From Planctomycetaceae bacterium (GTDB lineage: Bacteria; Planctomycetota; Planctomycetia; Planctomycetales; Planctomycetaceae), in assembly GCA_021732845.1 (NCBI GenBank), contig JAKFUF010000030.1, forward strand, positions 30,104 to 94,103: a stretch of DNA of 64,000 bases. The letters are read 5' to 3'. Numbering within the stretch: position 1 is the stretch's first letter; every line of letters starts with the position of its first letter. Shown in pieces: positions 9,610-17,528 of the stretch. The translations under genes and the position numbers were made by a program. The notes beneath the pieces were generated by a model, which ran no database searches, was not told where the DNA came from, and saw nothing but the letters and a program-made list of their open reading frames with translations.

Positions 9610-10011
9610 CTATTTTTCCGAAGTTTTTGCCTCGACATCCAGTTCGTCCAGCAATCCCCGCAAGGACTGTCGGTCTTCCGCGGACAGGGTCTGGTTGCGA
9701 ACCAGTTGTGTCAGCAGGGGTTCCAGCGAACCGTGGCACAGTTTGTCGGCGGTGGCCTGCAGTCGCCGAACAATCAGTTCTTCTCGGCGGATGGTCGACT
9801 CGAACTCATGCGGCCACGGTTCACGGTCGCGCTTCACGCAGGCTTTGCCTTCCAGACGCTCCAGCAGTTTTTGCACCGTGGCGTAGTGCGAACCGGAACC
9901 ACCGGGGTAAATGACATCTGTCAGTTCGCGCACTGTGGAACGACCGCGCTCCCACAACAGATTGAGGACGGCGAGTTCGGCATCGGTAATATCTTGCGGC
10001 GTTCGAGCCAT
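9610..10011 (-). CDS. BlaI/MecI-family transcriptional repressor
   Basis: This 133-residue regulator has a winged-helix domain with the BlaI family signature DAELAVLNLLWERG and the recognition helix region SHYATVQKLLERLEGKACVKR, followed by a helical dimerisation region. The chosen ATG gives the usual N-terminus MARTPQDI; the frame can be extended six codons to a TTG. It is transcribed ahead of the M56 peptidase and the two form a regulatory pair. A strong promoter with an internal palindrome lies just upstream, so autorepression is likely. Confidence 0.88.
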   Translation of the reverse strand: MARTPQDITDAELAVLNLLWERGRSTVRELTDVIYPGGSGSHYATVQKLLERLEGKACVKRDREPWPHEFESTIRREELIVRRLQATADKLCHGSLEPLLTQLVRNQTLSAEDRQSLRGLLDELDVEAKTSEK

Positions 10012-10052
10012 GGCTTGTGATTCGCTCAATGTCTGTGGTCATCCCCTTCACA

Positions 10053-10082
10053 ATTCTATGAGACGCAATGTCTTTACGTCAA
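10053..10082 (-). promoter_or_regulatory. Sigma70-type promoter of the blaI-M56 pair
   Basis: On the minus strand TTGACG (10077-10082) and TAGAAT (10053-10058) are separated by 18 bases, close to the housekeeping consensus. The position, about 40 bases before the blaI start, fits. Confidence 0.7.
10062..10072. promoter_or_regulatory. Candidate BlaI operator inside the promoter spacer
   Basis: The imperfect palindrome GACGCAATGTC (half-sites GAC and GTC) sits between the -35 and -10 boxes. A bound repressor there would block RNA polymerase. The assignment to BlaI rests on position only. Confidence 0.45.
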
Positions 10083-10368
10083 GATGGTGGACGAGCGAGA
10101 TTTGCCAATTCAGTCGAATCACTGCAACTACCACGCTGGCAATACCGGAAATTGGAACGAGCCGAATCGGAGTTCCATTTCTGTCCGCAGAACCGACTTT
10201 TCGTCCTTCAATCGCCGGGTCTTGTCAGTCAAGCGGAGTTTGACATGAGGGCGACCTTTGCCGCTCCGTTCGGAATCTCAGCGACACGAATGCAAACTGG
10301 CCGATGGAATGAAGGGACGTATCCCCGCGGTTTTGCGGGGCTGCAAGTGTCGTTGCCGGGAGTGCGCA

Positions 10369-11142
10369 ATGCGCCGATGCCTCTGGGGTTTGAGTCTGGG
10401 ACTGGCCCTGCAGGCATGCGCGGTCGCTCAAGACGGCGTGCAGGCCGATTTGACCACACCGCCGGTTCCTCCGCGTGTGCCATTTCTCCCATTCGGCGCA
10501 GATCGTCTGGGACCGAGAGTGCCTCTGCCTCCGACAGAGCCGGAAGCTGCTCCCGCATCAGAGCCGTTCCTCTCCCCGCCTGCACCAGCGCTTGTGGCGG
10601 CGCGGATGATCGAACTACCGCGTCGAGCCACGACTGGATCGGCGGCAGCGACATTTTCTGATGTTTCCCAAAGTGCCACCTCGGTCCTGGCAGGTGTGCT
10701 GCGCGATGAGCGCAGCGTGGCTGTCGAGTCTGCCACGCTGGCGTCCGCCATTCCCCGGGCGGTCGTCGCCGACGCGGCGAGCGACAAAAGTGCCATTCCA
10801 GTCCCAACCGTGACACCCGCCGCACCTGAATCGTTGGGCGATGCCCTCACCGAGGAGCCGGGAGGCACCGTGGTTCCCGATTACGATCCGCCACCGCCAC
10901 GGCGAACCTACCGCACATCAGAATCGCCTGCGGAGTCGACGACATCTGCGCAGGCACTGCTCTTTGAGCGAGCCCGCCTCCGAGCACAACTCCGTCTGGC
11001 GCGGATGGAAGGGGCGAAGTCACGTGGTCAGTCGATTTCCCGGCCGCAAATCGGCCCGGCGGGGTATGAAGCACATGCCACGGTCGTGAGCCCTTATCCG
11101 TGGTTCTCCGCTCCGTATTGGCAGCGCATCTATCCCCGCTGA
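10369..11142 (+). CDS. Secreted Pro/Ala-rich protein of unknown function
   Basis: The chosen ATG at 10369 follows a GGGAG ribosome-binding site and starts a signal peptide (MRRCLWGLSLGLALQACAVA); a longer frame begins at 10258 without support. The mature part of about 235 residues is rich in proline, alanine and serine and looks largely disordered. A basic segment rich in Arg and Leu follows near residue 200. The C-terminus ends in aromatic residues (PYPWFSAPYWQRIYPR). I recognise no domain. Low complexity and export suggest an envelope or surface role. Confidence 0.65.
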   Translation: MRRCLWGLSLGLALQACAVAQDGVQADLTTPPVPPRVPFLPFGADRLGPRVPLPPTEPEAAPASEPFLSPPAPALVAARMIELPRRATTGSAAATFSDVSQSATSVLAGVLRDERSVAVESATLASAIPRAVVADAASDKSAIPVPTVTPAAPESLGDALTEEPGGTVVPDYDPPPPRRTYRTSESPAESTTSAQALLFERARLRAQLRLARMEGAKSRGQSISRPQIGPAGYEAHATVVSPYPWFSAPYWQRIYPR

Positions 11143-11184
11143 AACGGGCCGGGTGGGAGAGTACCGAAGCTCGCCGCGCGCGGT

Positions 11185-11490
11185 CTATTCCACGTCATCG
11201 CGCGAGATCATGTCGGGGCCGGCACCGAAGCTCTTTTGGTACTGTCCGTCGCCAGATTTCTTGTATTGGGTGAAGCCCAGTCGTTCCAGATTTCCGCTGC
11301 TGATGTCGGCCTTGGCCCCGACCTTTGACGGTGTGCCACCTGAAAAACTGGCCATCGACAGGATCCTCTCCACCGGTTCTCCAGTTTCTGGATGAACTGT
11401 CAGCGGCGGGTCATGGATGCCCTGCAACACCTCAAACGTGTTTCCCAACCGTCCGTCCGGCTGCATCACGGCATATTCGTAAATGGGCAT
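11185..11490 (-). CDS. FmdB-like small protein lacking the zinc-ribbon cysteines
   Basis: This 101-residue protein opens with MPIYEYAVMQPDGRLGNTFE, which matches the start of FmdB-family zinc-ribbon proteins (MPxYEYxC). It continues with a GEPVERILS segment as in that family. The CxxC pairs that bind zinc in FmdB are absent, and the protein has no cysteine at all. The C-terminal half (LGFTQYKKSGDGQYQKSFG) resembles the glycine/tyrosine-rich tail of the family. It is a metal-free variant; function unknown. Confidence 0.65.
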   Translation of the reverse strand: MPIYEYAVMQPDGRLGNTFEVLQGIHDPPLTVHPETGEPVERILSMASFSGGTPSKVGAKADISSGNLERLGFTQYKKSGDGQYQKSFGAGPDMISRDDVE

Positions 11491-11524
11491 GGTCGCCTCG
11501 TTTTCACGCTTGGCTCGACCCGAG

Positions 11525-11551
11525 AAAAAAAGCCACCCGGTTCAGGGTGGC
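11525..11551 (-). terminator. Rho-independent terminator after the charged-protein gene
   Basis: A 7-bp stem (GCCACCC/GGGTGGC) with a 6-base loop is followed on the minus strand by seven Ts. It lies 75 bases beyond the stop of the minus-strand gene ending at 11626. Confidence 0.8.
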
Positions 11552-11625
11552 TTGGTTCAAGACACTGATATCGGGCGGCACCCTTTCTCAGTTTGGGTTT
11601 CTCAGTCTGGGTGCGACACGTTCGC

Positions 11626-13041
11626 TTACTTTCTCTTTCCGTAGTGACGAGTGGGCTTGGGGGCTTCGCCCTGCACCCGTCGTGAGCCACCGCCACCGGC
11701 TGGCGCTCCGCCTTCCACCTGAACCTGTTGCGGATTCAGGATGTAGGAGATCGCCTCTTCCCAGCTTGGGACGTTGTCGTAGCTGATCGGTTCGATGCCT
11801 TCGTCGTCATCTTCCACCGAACTGCTGGCAACCTTTGGCCGATCTTCCTCGTCGTCTGGAATTTCCTCGAAGTCGGATTCGATCAGCTCGGAACTGCCCT
11901 CCTGTGTGTCGCGGCGGTTGCGGCTTCTTCCACGGTCATTCCGACCGCGGGACCGTTCACGCCCCTTGGGGCGAGGCGCGGCGACGGGTTGGTCTGCTTC
12001 CAATTCGACATCGTCCGTGTCTTCCGCCTCAGCAGTCGACTCTTCTTCGTCATCCGCTTCCTCTTCGTCGTCCTCATCACGTCGGGCAGTGACAGGTGCT
12101 GACTCCTCACCACCCCGCCCGCGCCGGCGGCGGCGACGGCGACGTTTCCGTGGCTGACCATCCTCGGAGGTCTCGGTAGAACCAGCATCGCCACCAACCG
12201 CGTCCTCTTCGGCTTCGATCGGATCCAGGTCATCGTCTTCGGGCTCGGGACGCGCACGTTCGGAGCGACGATTTTCTTCACCAGACACACCCGCCCCAAA
12301 ACCATCGTCAGGGGGGAGTACTGGTTCCGCAGGACGCCGACGGCTGGATGAGGACCTTGAGGGTCGTTCCGGGCGGTCGGCGGAAGAACGCTCACCGGAT
12401 GAGCGTTCGGAAGCACCTCGTTCTGGCTTGGCTGCCGCAGGTTCGGATGGGGCTGATGCGGGGGCACGGGCTGGTCGATCTGAGCGCGCGGGGCGGTCTT
12501 CCCGCTGTTCCGATCGAGTTTCGCCACGGCCTTCAGAGCGACCACCGGAACGGCTTCCACCACGTGAACCGGATCGACCGCCGCGCGAATCCTCGCGCCG
12601 TCTTGGACTCGACCGGCCTTCGCGCGGGGCTGCTGTCTCTGGCTCAGCCTCTTTGGCTGCCGCAGATGGAGTGCCGCCGCTGGTTTCGTCCCAATCCCAG
12701 TCCTGAAGGACATCCCAGAACTTGTCGTCGGCCTTGGGGGCCGGAGTTTCCGGAGCCTTGGCGACAGGCACGGTGGACTCGACCTCTTCGTCGTCCTCTG
12801 CCTCGGAAAACCCGCAATCATCGTCGGAGTCGTCCGCGCTCAATTCGTCGTCGACCGAATCCTCTACATCCACGAGGTCCAAGTCGTCACTGGCGGGATC
12901 AAAATCGGCAAATTCGGCAGGCACTGGCTGGGGCGCGGCAGGCCGGGTGGAATGCTCTTTGCCAAATTCATTGGCAAACAGCCCCTCCGCCAAGGATTCC
13001 CACGGGTCATCTTCCGCATGATTGGCATGATCTTTATTCAT
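11626..13041 (-). CDS. Large intrinsically disordered protein with acidic and RG/SR-rich blocks
   Basis: The 471-residue protein is almost entirely low complexity. Residues 1-110 are acidic (DDLDLVDVEDSVDD). Residues about 140-230 are rich in RGG, SR and RS repeats. A run of nine arginines follows (RKRRRRRRRRGRGG), embedded in acidic stretches. Only the C-terminal 70 residues look ordered, with the segment PISYDNVPSWEEAISYILNP. The alternation of acidic and RGG-type basic blocks recalls RNA-binding scaffold regions such as that of RNase E, but no RNase domain is present. The NYN ribonuclease gene lies directly upstream on the same strand (gap 111 bases), and a terminator follows, so the two probably share a transcript. 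Confidence 0.75.
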   Translation of the reverse strand: MNKDHANHAEDDPWESLAEGLFANEFGKEHSTRPAAPQPVPAEFADFDPASDDLDLVDVEDSVDDELSADDSDDDCGFSEAEDDEEVESTVPVAKAPETPAPKADDKFWDVLQDWDWDETSGGTPSAAAKEAEPETAAPREGRSSPRRREDSRGGRSGSRGGSRSGGRSEGRGETRSEQREDRPARSDRPARAPASAPSEPAAAKPERGASERSSGERSSADRPERPSRSSSSRRRPAEPVLPPDDGFGAGVSGEENRRSERARPEPEDDDLDPIEAEEDAVGGDAGSTETSEDGQPRKRRRRRRRRGRGGEESAPVTARRDEDDEEEADDEEESTAEAEDTDDVELEADQPVAAPRPKGRERSRGRNDRGRSRNRRDTQEGSSELIESDFEEIPDDEEDRPKVASSSVEDDDEGIEPISYDNVPSWEEAISYILNPQQVQVEGGAPAGGGGSRRVQGEAPKPTRHYGKRK

Positions 13042-13152
13042 ATCAGAAAACTATCGGGAAGGGTTCGCGAATGCAAGAGGAGCAGCCAAGACTTACGTCG
13101 TGTTGCCACAGGTGCATTGTTACAGACTGAACAGCGGGCAAACTCAATTCTG

Positions 13153-13965
13153 TCACCGCTCCGGCAGTTCGCGAAAGACTTCCAGCCAATAGGCCAGGTC
13201 GTCGTTCGTCAACTGCCGCCGGTCGGCCGGGAGAGCAGGCGGGCCGGAATTGTTCTTTCGCCGTGAGGCCTGTGGTGGCTGGCGTGCCGTTGCTGGTGCG
13301 GGGGTTTTCTGCTCGGCAACACGGTTTGGGGGGCGGACTGCAGTTCGGTTTTTGCCTGCCGCGGGTCGCGCGGCGGGGATCGGGGCCTGCTTCACCGCGG
13401 GTCTCTCGATCGCCGCAAGCCCAGACCGCGTGAGCAAATCTGGAGGGAGTGGCTCGTCCAGCATTTCAATGGCGCCAAACGCTTCCAGCCATTTGGCGGC
13501 TTCGAGTTCGGAAACTGCCCCTTGTTTCAGTCGCTCTTCGTCCAAACCGGCAGCAGGCTCTGCGAGCGGTAACTCGGCGATGAATTGTTCACTGGCAATG
13601 GACTTGGCCCGGTAGGCCCGCGCGGTCCGACGCAGCCGCTGGTCGGAAGAGATCAGCACAACATGACGGGGATGGGGATGATCGCGGATGAGTTCTTCGA
13701 TCATCCTGTCCGCGTCGCCATGTGGCTGCGCGAACAGGATTTGCATGCCGTGTTGCCGTCGGCGGGCGGGCAGGTCTGGTGGAGGATCACGGGCGTCGAA
13801 AATCACCAAGGCCCGCGCCAGCTGGGCCGATTTGAGCCGCGCACCAAGAAACCGCAACAACCGGTCGCGGCAGCGTTGTAGGTCGCCGGTGCGATAGTCC
13901 ACCTGCCCCATCCCGGCGGCATATAGAACGTTGTACCCATCAATGATCAGGAACGGGGCGGGCAT
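13153..13965 (-). CDS. NYN-domain (YacP/Rae1-like) ribonuclease
   Basis: The 270-residue protein begins MPAPFLIIDGYNVLYAAG, the hallmark start of NYN/PIN-like nucleases in which the first aspartate binds metal. Further acidic positions appear in VIFDARDPP and in DADRMIEELI, and VVLISSDQRLRRTARAY completes the fold, as in the YacP/Rae1 mRNA endonucleases. The second half (about 175-270) is basic, proline-rich and probably disordered, with a conserved-looking end ELTNDDLAYWLEVF-like segment. The upstream membrane-protein gene ends four bases before the start, so translation is probably coupled. The disordered charged protein follows downstream. Confidence 0.85.
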   Translation of the reverse strand: MPAPFLIIDGYNVLYAAGMGQVDYRTGDLQRCRDRLLRFLGARLKSAQLARALVIFDARDPPPDLPARRRQHGMQILFAQPHGDADRMIEELIRDHPHPRHVVLISSDQRLRRTARAYRAKSIASEQFIAELPLAEPAAGLDEERLKQGAVSELEAAKWLEAFGAIEMLDEPLPPDLLTRSGLAAIERPAVKQAPIPAARPAAGKNRTAVRPPNRVAEQKTPAPATARQPPQASRRKNNSGPPALPADRRQLTNDDLAYWLEVFRELPER

Positions 13966-13969
13966 GGCT

Positions 13970-14266
13970 TCATCTCGGCGAATTTCCAGCCACGGCCAAT
14001 TCGCCTGTCGGTTCGCCGACCGCCGACTCGCCCATGGCACTCGCCATGAGTCGCGCTTGCCGCGCGTGAGCCCGGTAGATTGCCACGCCGATTCCGACGA
14101 AGATTGTTGGCGGCACGGCGAGCATGAACAGGATGCTGTACATGTAGGCCCGCGGCAGTGACTGGTCCGACTCGATGTTTGTGCTGCACATGGGGCACGC
14201 GGAGACTTCCGCGGCCATGCAGACCAGGAGTGCCAAGGTGAGCAGCAGCGAGCGGGGGCGATGCAC
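13970..14266 (-). CDS. Small membrane protein with ACPMC motif
   Basis: I start this 98-residue protein at a GTG preceded five bases upstream by GAGG. This gives a signal-like segment (HRPRSLLLTLALLVCMA) followed by SACPMCSTN; the frame can be extended 21 codons to a TTG. A membrane helix runs from about residue 45 to 67 (YSILFMLAVPPTIFVGIGVA), with a positively charged region after it. The CPMC pair at the start of the exported part suggests a redox or metal-binding role. It lies between SCO-DUF420 and the NYN RNase genes, which suggests a link to respiratory copper handling. Confidence 0.65.
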   Translation of the reverse strand: MHRPRSLLLTLALLVCMAAEVSACPMCSTNIESDQSLPRAYMYSILFMLAVPPTIFVGIGVAIYRAHARQARLMASAMGESAVGEPTGELAVAGNSPR

Positions 14267-14338
14267 GTTTTCCTCGGGAAAGATCTGTTCGACTAGGACG
14301 GAGCAAACCGTTTTGTCCAGCCCGCTCAATTGCGTCGG

Positions 14339-15442
14339 CTATCCCGCTGGGAACCAGCTTGTGGCAAGATCCATGCGGTACAACATCCAGTAAATTACCA
14401 CTCCTGTGACGGAGACGTACAGCCAAATCGGAAACGTGATCCAAGCCCAGCGGCGGTGCGAGGCCCAGCTTCCGACGTTCATCCCCGGTACTCCCACGCG
14501 CGCCAGCCTGTCGAACCGCTCGGCCGCCAACCCCTTCCAGATGGTCACGATCGCCAGTACCGGCACCAGCGCCGCGAGGACGATGTGCGTCAGCAGGAGG
14601 CTTAGATAGGTGTAACGAATCATGCCTTGGCCTTCGAACTTCTTCGATCCGGCAAAGTAATGATAGGTCAGGTAACAACAGAGGAACACAACGGAGACCG
14701 CGAACGTCCCCAGCATCAGCCGCTTATGGGCCACCGGACGCCGCAGTTTGATCGCCAGAAACCCAGCCACCAGCAACAGTGTCGCCAGGCCATTCAGTGA
14801 GGCATTGACGGCGGGAAAACGTCGGACGAGCGGCGGGGTTCGCAGGAACCTGCGCAAATCGTTCATCGAGTCGTCCAAGACGGCGTTAAATTTTCCCTGG
14901 ACACGCCCTTCGGCATCGACATACATGATGTTGTTGCTGTGGATCACCTCAAAGCCGGGCTTTCGATCGGCCCCATCCAGCTCCTGAACCGGCATTTTGA
15001 ACGAACTGTGGATCAATCCGTAAATTTCGGCCTGATCGCCAGTCAGGAAATACCAGCGTTTGGGATCTGCCTCGGCTTTCTGGGAATACTCCCGCAGGAC
15101 GGCCGGCGTGTCGTTCTTGGGGTCCACCGTGAACGAGACAAAATGCATGTCCAGATCTTTGAACTCGTTCTGCAGGCTGGACATGGCAACCGTGACCCGG
15201 GGACAGGTCGTGGCACACCGCGTGAACACAAAGCAGGCAAGCCACGGCTTTCCGAGCAGATCTTTGCGGCCGATTGTCTGCCCGTGGCACTCGGTCAACG
15301 AAAAATCCTGGACGGGTGCCGCATCCCACAGGGGAGCCTGACCCGTTTCAGTGACCGGCTTGCAGCCAGCCACCATCAGCAGGATCACGAGGCCAGCGAA
15401 GCGTTGAACGATGGATCCAAACATGGTCAGTTTTAGGGTCAT
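14339..15442 (-). CDS. SCO1/SenC copper chaperone fused to DUF420 membrane domain
   Basis: The 367-residue lipoprotein-like protein starts at an ATG that overlaps the stop of the upstream permease gene by one base in ATGA, so translation is coupled. Residues 10-27 end in the lipobox VAGC. Residues about 40-205 form a thioredoxin-like SCO domain with the copper motif CATTCP at 76-81 and the distal ligand histidine at 168 (IHSNN). From about residue 215 four membrane helices follow with the DUF420 pattern. SCO proteins deliver copper to the CuA site of cytochrome oxidase, and DUF420 proteins commonly sit beside oxidase genes. No oxidase subunit is encoded in this window. Confidence 0.87.
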   Translation of the reverse strand: MTLKLTMFGSIVQRFAGLVILLMVAGCKPVTETGQAPLWDAAPVQDFSLTECHGQTIGRKDLLGKPWLACFVFTRCATTCPRVTVAMSSLQNEFKDLDMHFVSFTVDPKNDTPAVLREYSQKAEADPKRWYFLTGDQAEIYGLIHSSFKMPVQELDGADRKPGFEVIHSNNIMYVDAEGRVQGKFNAVLDDSMNDLRRFLRTPPLVRRFPAVNASLNGLATLLLVAGFLAIKLRRPVAHKRLMLGTFAVSVVFLCCYLTYHYFAGSKKFEGQGMIRYTYLSLLLTHIVLAALVPVLAIVTIWKGLAAERFDRLARVGVPGMNVGSWASHRRWAWITFPIWLYVSVTGVVIYWMLYRMDLATSWFPAG

Positions 15443-16224
15443 CACAGTGCCCTCCGGTGGGTCATCGCCACACAGGCGGACACGCAGACTAGGCAGAACA
15501 GCAGGGTCACGGCGAGGCAGGTGCTGAAGGCTGGGAGCGCATTCGTGGGTGCCAGCGCCCCGGTGTAGAGCAGTCGCCGCAAGCCGGCCACGCCATAGGT
15601 CAGCGGGTTGGCGACCACCACCCATTTGAGCGACCCGGATTCCGCTGGGAAGAAAGCTCCAGACAGCAGCCACATGGGCATCAGAAACACGCTCATGACA
15701 GCGTGAAACCCGTGGGTCGAGTCCATTGGCCAGGCGATGAGAAATCCCAAGGCCGTCAGGGTGAAGGCCAGGAGCGTCAAGAACGCGAACATCTCCATCG
15801 CTTGCAGCGGAGAAATGCTGAGTCCCAGAAATGGTGCCAGGGCCAGGAACGCGCCCGCCTGGATCACGGCGAGAATCGTCCCCCCGAACAGCTTGCCCAG
15901 CACGAGCGACAGGCGGCTGATGGGAGCCACCAACACTGCCTGCAAGAACCCTTCACGGCGGTCCTCGATAATCGAAATGGTCGAGAAGATCGCCGTGAAC
16001 ATGACGATCATCACCGCCACGCCAGGGAAGAAATATTCTTGATAAGTCAGTTCCCGCCCGACGGGTGCCCAGGTGGGTGCTTTGAAACTCCCGTGCAGGC
16101 CCGCCCCGAACAGCACCCAGAAGAGAATCGGCTGCCCGAGTGCCCCCACGACGCGTGTCCGCTGGCGGAAGAACCGCACGAGTTCCCGGACCGTGAGCGT
16201 CCAGATGGCGAGGAGGGAAGGCAT
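15442..16224 (-). CDS. ABC-2 type transporter permease
   Basis: This 260-residue membrane protein starts at MPSLLAIWTLTVREL. A longer frame upstream merely translates the heptamer-type repeat at 16238-16336. It shows six hydrophobic segments and the conserved ABC-2 features: a ParaSIIEDRREG-like segment (IEDRREGFLQAVLVAPIS) near residues 88-105 and NPLTYGVAGLR near 215. Such permeases near SCO and DUF420 genes belong to drug/haem-type exporters. No ATP-binding subunit is adjacent, so it must pair with one encoded elsewhere. It heads a tight unit with SCO-DUF420, the ACPMC protein and the NYN RNase. Confidence 0.85.
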   Translation of the reverse strand: MPSLLAIWTLTVRELVRFFRQRTRVVGALGQPILFWVLFGAGLHGSFKAPTWAPVGRELTYQEYFFPGVAVMIVMFTAIFSTISIIEDRREGFLQAVLVAPISRLSLVLGKLFGGTILAVIQAGAFLALAPFLGLSISPLQAMEMFAFLTLLAFTLTALGFLIAWPMDSTHGFHAVMSVFLMPMWLLSGAFFPAESGSLKWVVVANPLTYGVAGLRRLLYTGALAPTNALPAFSTCLAVTLLFCLVCVSACVAMTHRRAL

Positions 16225-16237
16225 GGGGGGGACAATC

Positions 16238-16336
16238 AATGAAACAATGACCAATGAAACAATGACCAATGCTGCCCGACATGATCGACGACCGGGCCAA
16301 AGCATTGGTCATTGGGGCCTTGGTCATTGAGTCATT
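16238..16336. repeat. Palindromic intercistronic element A, tandem-repeat arms
   Basis: The left arm (16238-16273) is built of alternating AATGACC and AATGAAAC units. The right arm (16301-16336), read on the other strand, matches over 36 bases with about seven differences. The 27-base core contains its own GCCCG/CGGGC pair. The element fills the entire gap between the sugar dehydrogenase stop and the permease start on the minus strand, and the stop codon lies in its right edge. Confidence 0.75.
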
Positions 16337-17528
16337 ATTCTGGAATGAACTTGTACAGCATTCCGAACTGCGTGGTGAAATAGATCTCGCCCATTTCATC
16401 TTCGCCGAAGGACATGACTGGCAGGTTGTTTCCGGTCAGCGAATAGTTGGCGACGACCTTCTTCGATTCGGCATTGTAGTCGAGTGCCCACAGCTTGCCG
16501 GAGACGTAGTCGGCATACACATATTTTCCGACCAAAGCCGGCACCGCTTTGCCGCGGTAGACGTGGCCGCCGGTGATCGACTTGCCGATGGTGTGATGGT
16601 ATTCCCAAATGGGATCGATCAAATCCTTGCGGGGTTCGCTGCCGCCGGGACCAAATTTGTGCTTGGCTTCGCGGAGCTTCCAGCCGTAGTTGCCGCCCTT
16701 GGTGATCAGGTCGATTTCTTCCCACAGATCCTGCCCAACATCCGCGAGCCACAGGGTGCCGGTCTTCTGGTCAAACGACATTCGCCAGGGGTTGCGCAGG
16801 CCATAGGCCCAAATCTCGGGCTGAGCGTCTTTCTTGCCGACGAACGGATTGTCTGCGGGAACCTTGTATTTCTTCCCCGCGTCCTGGTGGTCGACATCGA
16901 TCCGCAGCACTTTTCCCAGCAGTGTGTTCAGATTCTGGCCGTTGGCCATTGGATCATTGGCGCTGCCGCCATCGCCCAGGGCAATGTACAGGTACCCGTC
17001 GGGGCCAAACACGATCGTGCCGCCATTGTGATTCCAGAACGGCTGGGGAATTCGCAGCAGCTCCTCTTCATAGGTCGGATCCGCCTTGTTGGGGTCATCC
17101 TTGGAAACGCGGAAGCGGGAGATCACCGAGGTGTGAGGAGCGGTGGTCGTTGTGTAGTAGACAAAGAACTGACCGTTGGACTTGTATTGGGGATGGAACG
17201 CCATTCCCAGAAAGCCCTCTTCATTTTCCTTGTCGATGTAGACAACCTTCTTTTCCATGTCGAGAAAAACTGTCGATTCTTCGGCGGCCTCGTCATTTTT
17301 GACGACCCGAATCACGCCCTGCTGCTCGGCGACGAACACGCGATTGGTTCCGTCACCGGCGTGGGTCACGACAATCGGCCGTCGAAAGGTGAGTTCGGGG
17401 AAGGCACGGACGGCTTTGACGGGCAGCGGCGTGTCCTTGATCGTTTCCTGCGCGGCGAGCGGGGCCGAAACAGCCACCAGGGCGAACAGCAGGCTCGCCA
17501 GCAACGTCCTGCAAACGGCAGTGGGCAT
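16335..17528 (-). CDS. PQQ-dependent sugar dehydrogenase (GSDH/YliI family), secreted
   Basis: The 397-residue protein has a signal peptide (residues 1-26, LLASLLFALVAVSAPLAAQ) and a six-bladed beta-propeller of the soluble glucose/sorbosone dehydrogenase family. Family motifs are THAGDGTNRVFVAEQQG near residue 55, MAFHPQYKSNGQFFVYY near 105, the catalytic-type NHNGGTIVFGPDGYLYIALG near 165, and WAYGLRNPWRMSFD near 240. These proteins oxidise sugars or related alcohols in the periplasm with PQQ. The downstream permease is separated only by repeat element A. The exact substrate cannot be read from sequence. Confidence 0.87.
   Translation of the reverse strand: MPTAVCRTLLASLLFALVAVSAPLAAQETIKDTPLPVKAVRAFPELTFRRPIVVTHAGDGTNRVFVAEQQGVIRVVKNDEAAEESTVFLDMEKKVVYIDKENEEGFLGMAFHPQYKSNGQFFVYYTTTTAPHTSVISRFRVSKDDPNKADPTYEEELLRIPQPFWNHNGGTIVFGPDGYLYIALGDGGSANDPMANGQNLNTLLGKVLRIDVDHQDAGKKYKVPADNPFVGKKDAQPEIWAYGLRNPWRMSFDQKTGTLWLADVGQDLWEEIDLITKGGNYGWKLREAKHKFGPGGSEPRKDLIDPIWEYHHTIGKSITGGHVYRGKAVPALVGKYVYADYVSGKLWALDYNAESKKVVANYSLTGNNLPVMSFGEDEMGEIYFTTQFGMLYKFIPE

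Larger units (their letters stand above)
10012..10368. other. Divergent intergenic region between blaI-like gene and a secreted protein gene
   Basis: This 357-base region holds the blaI-like promoter and operator (10053-10082). On the plus side a 6-bp GC hairpin (CCCCGC/GCGGGG) sits at 10323-10340, about 30 bases before the next start. I see no gene in it. Confidence 0.55.

Noticed and set aside
10323..10340. GC hairpin before the secreted protein gene as a riboswitch or terminator
   Set aside because: The stem is only 6 bp with no T-run and no recognisable aptamer around it.
11795..12157. Serine/arginine-rich plus-strand frame
   Set aside because: It is the antisense reading of the acidic and arginine-rich disordered protein, whose terminator and conserved C-terminal segment support the minus strand.
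15442..16305. Longer start for the ABC-2 permease
   Set aside because: The extra 27 residues only translate the tandem-repeat arm of element A, giving repeated VIVSL. The start at MPSLLAIWTL is normal for the family.
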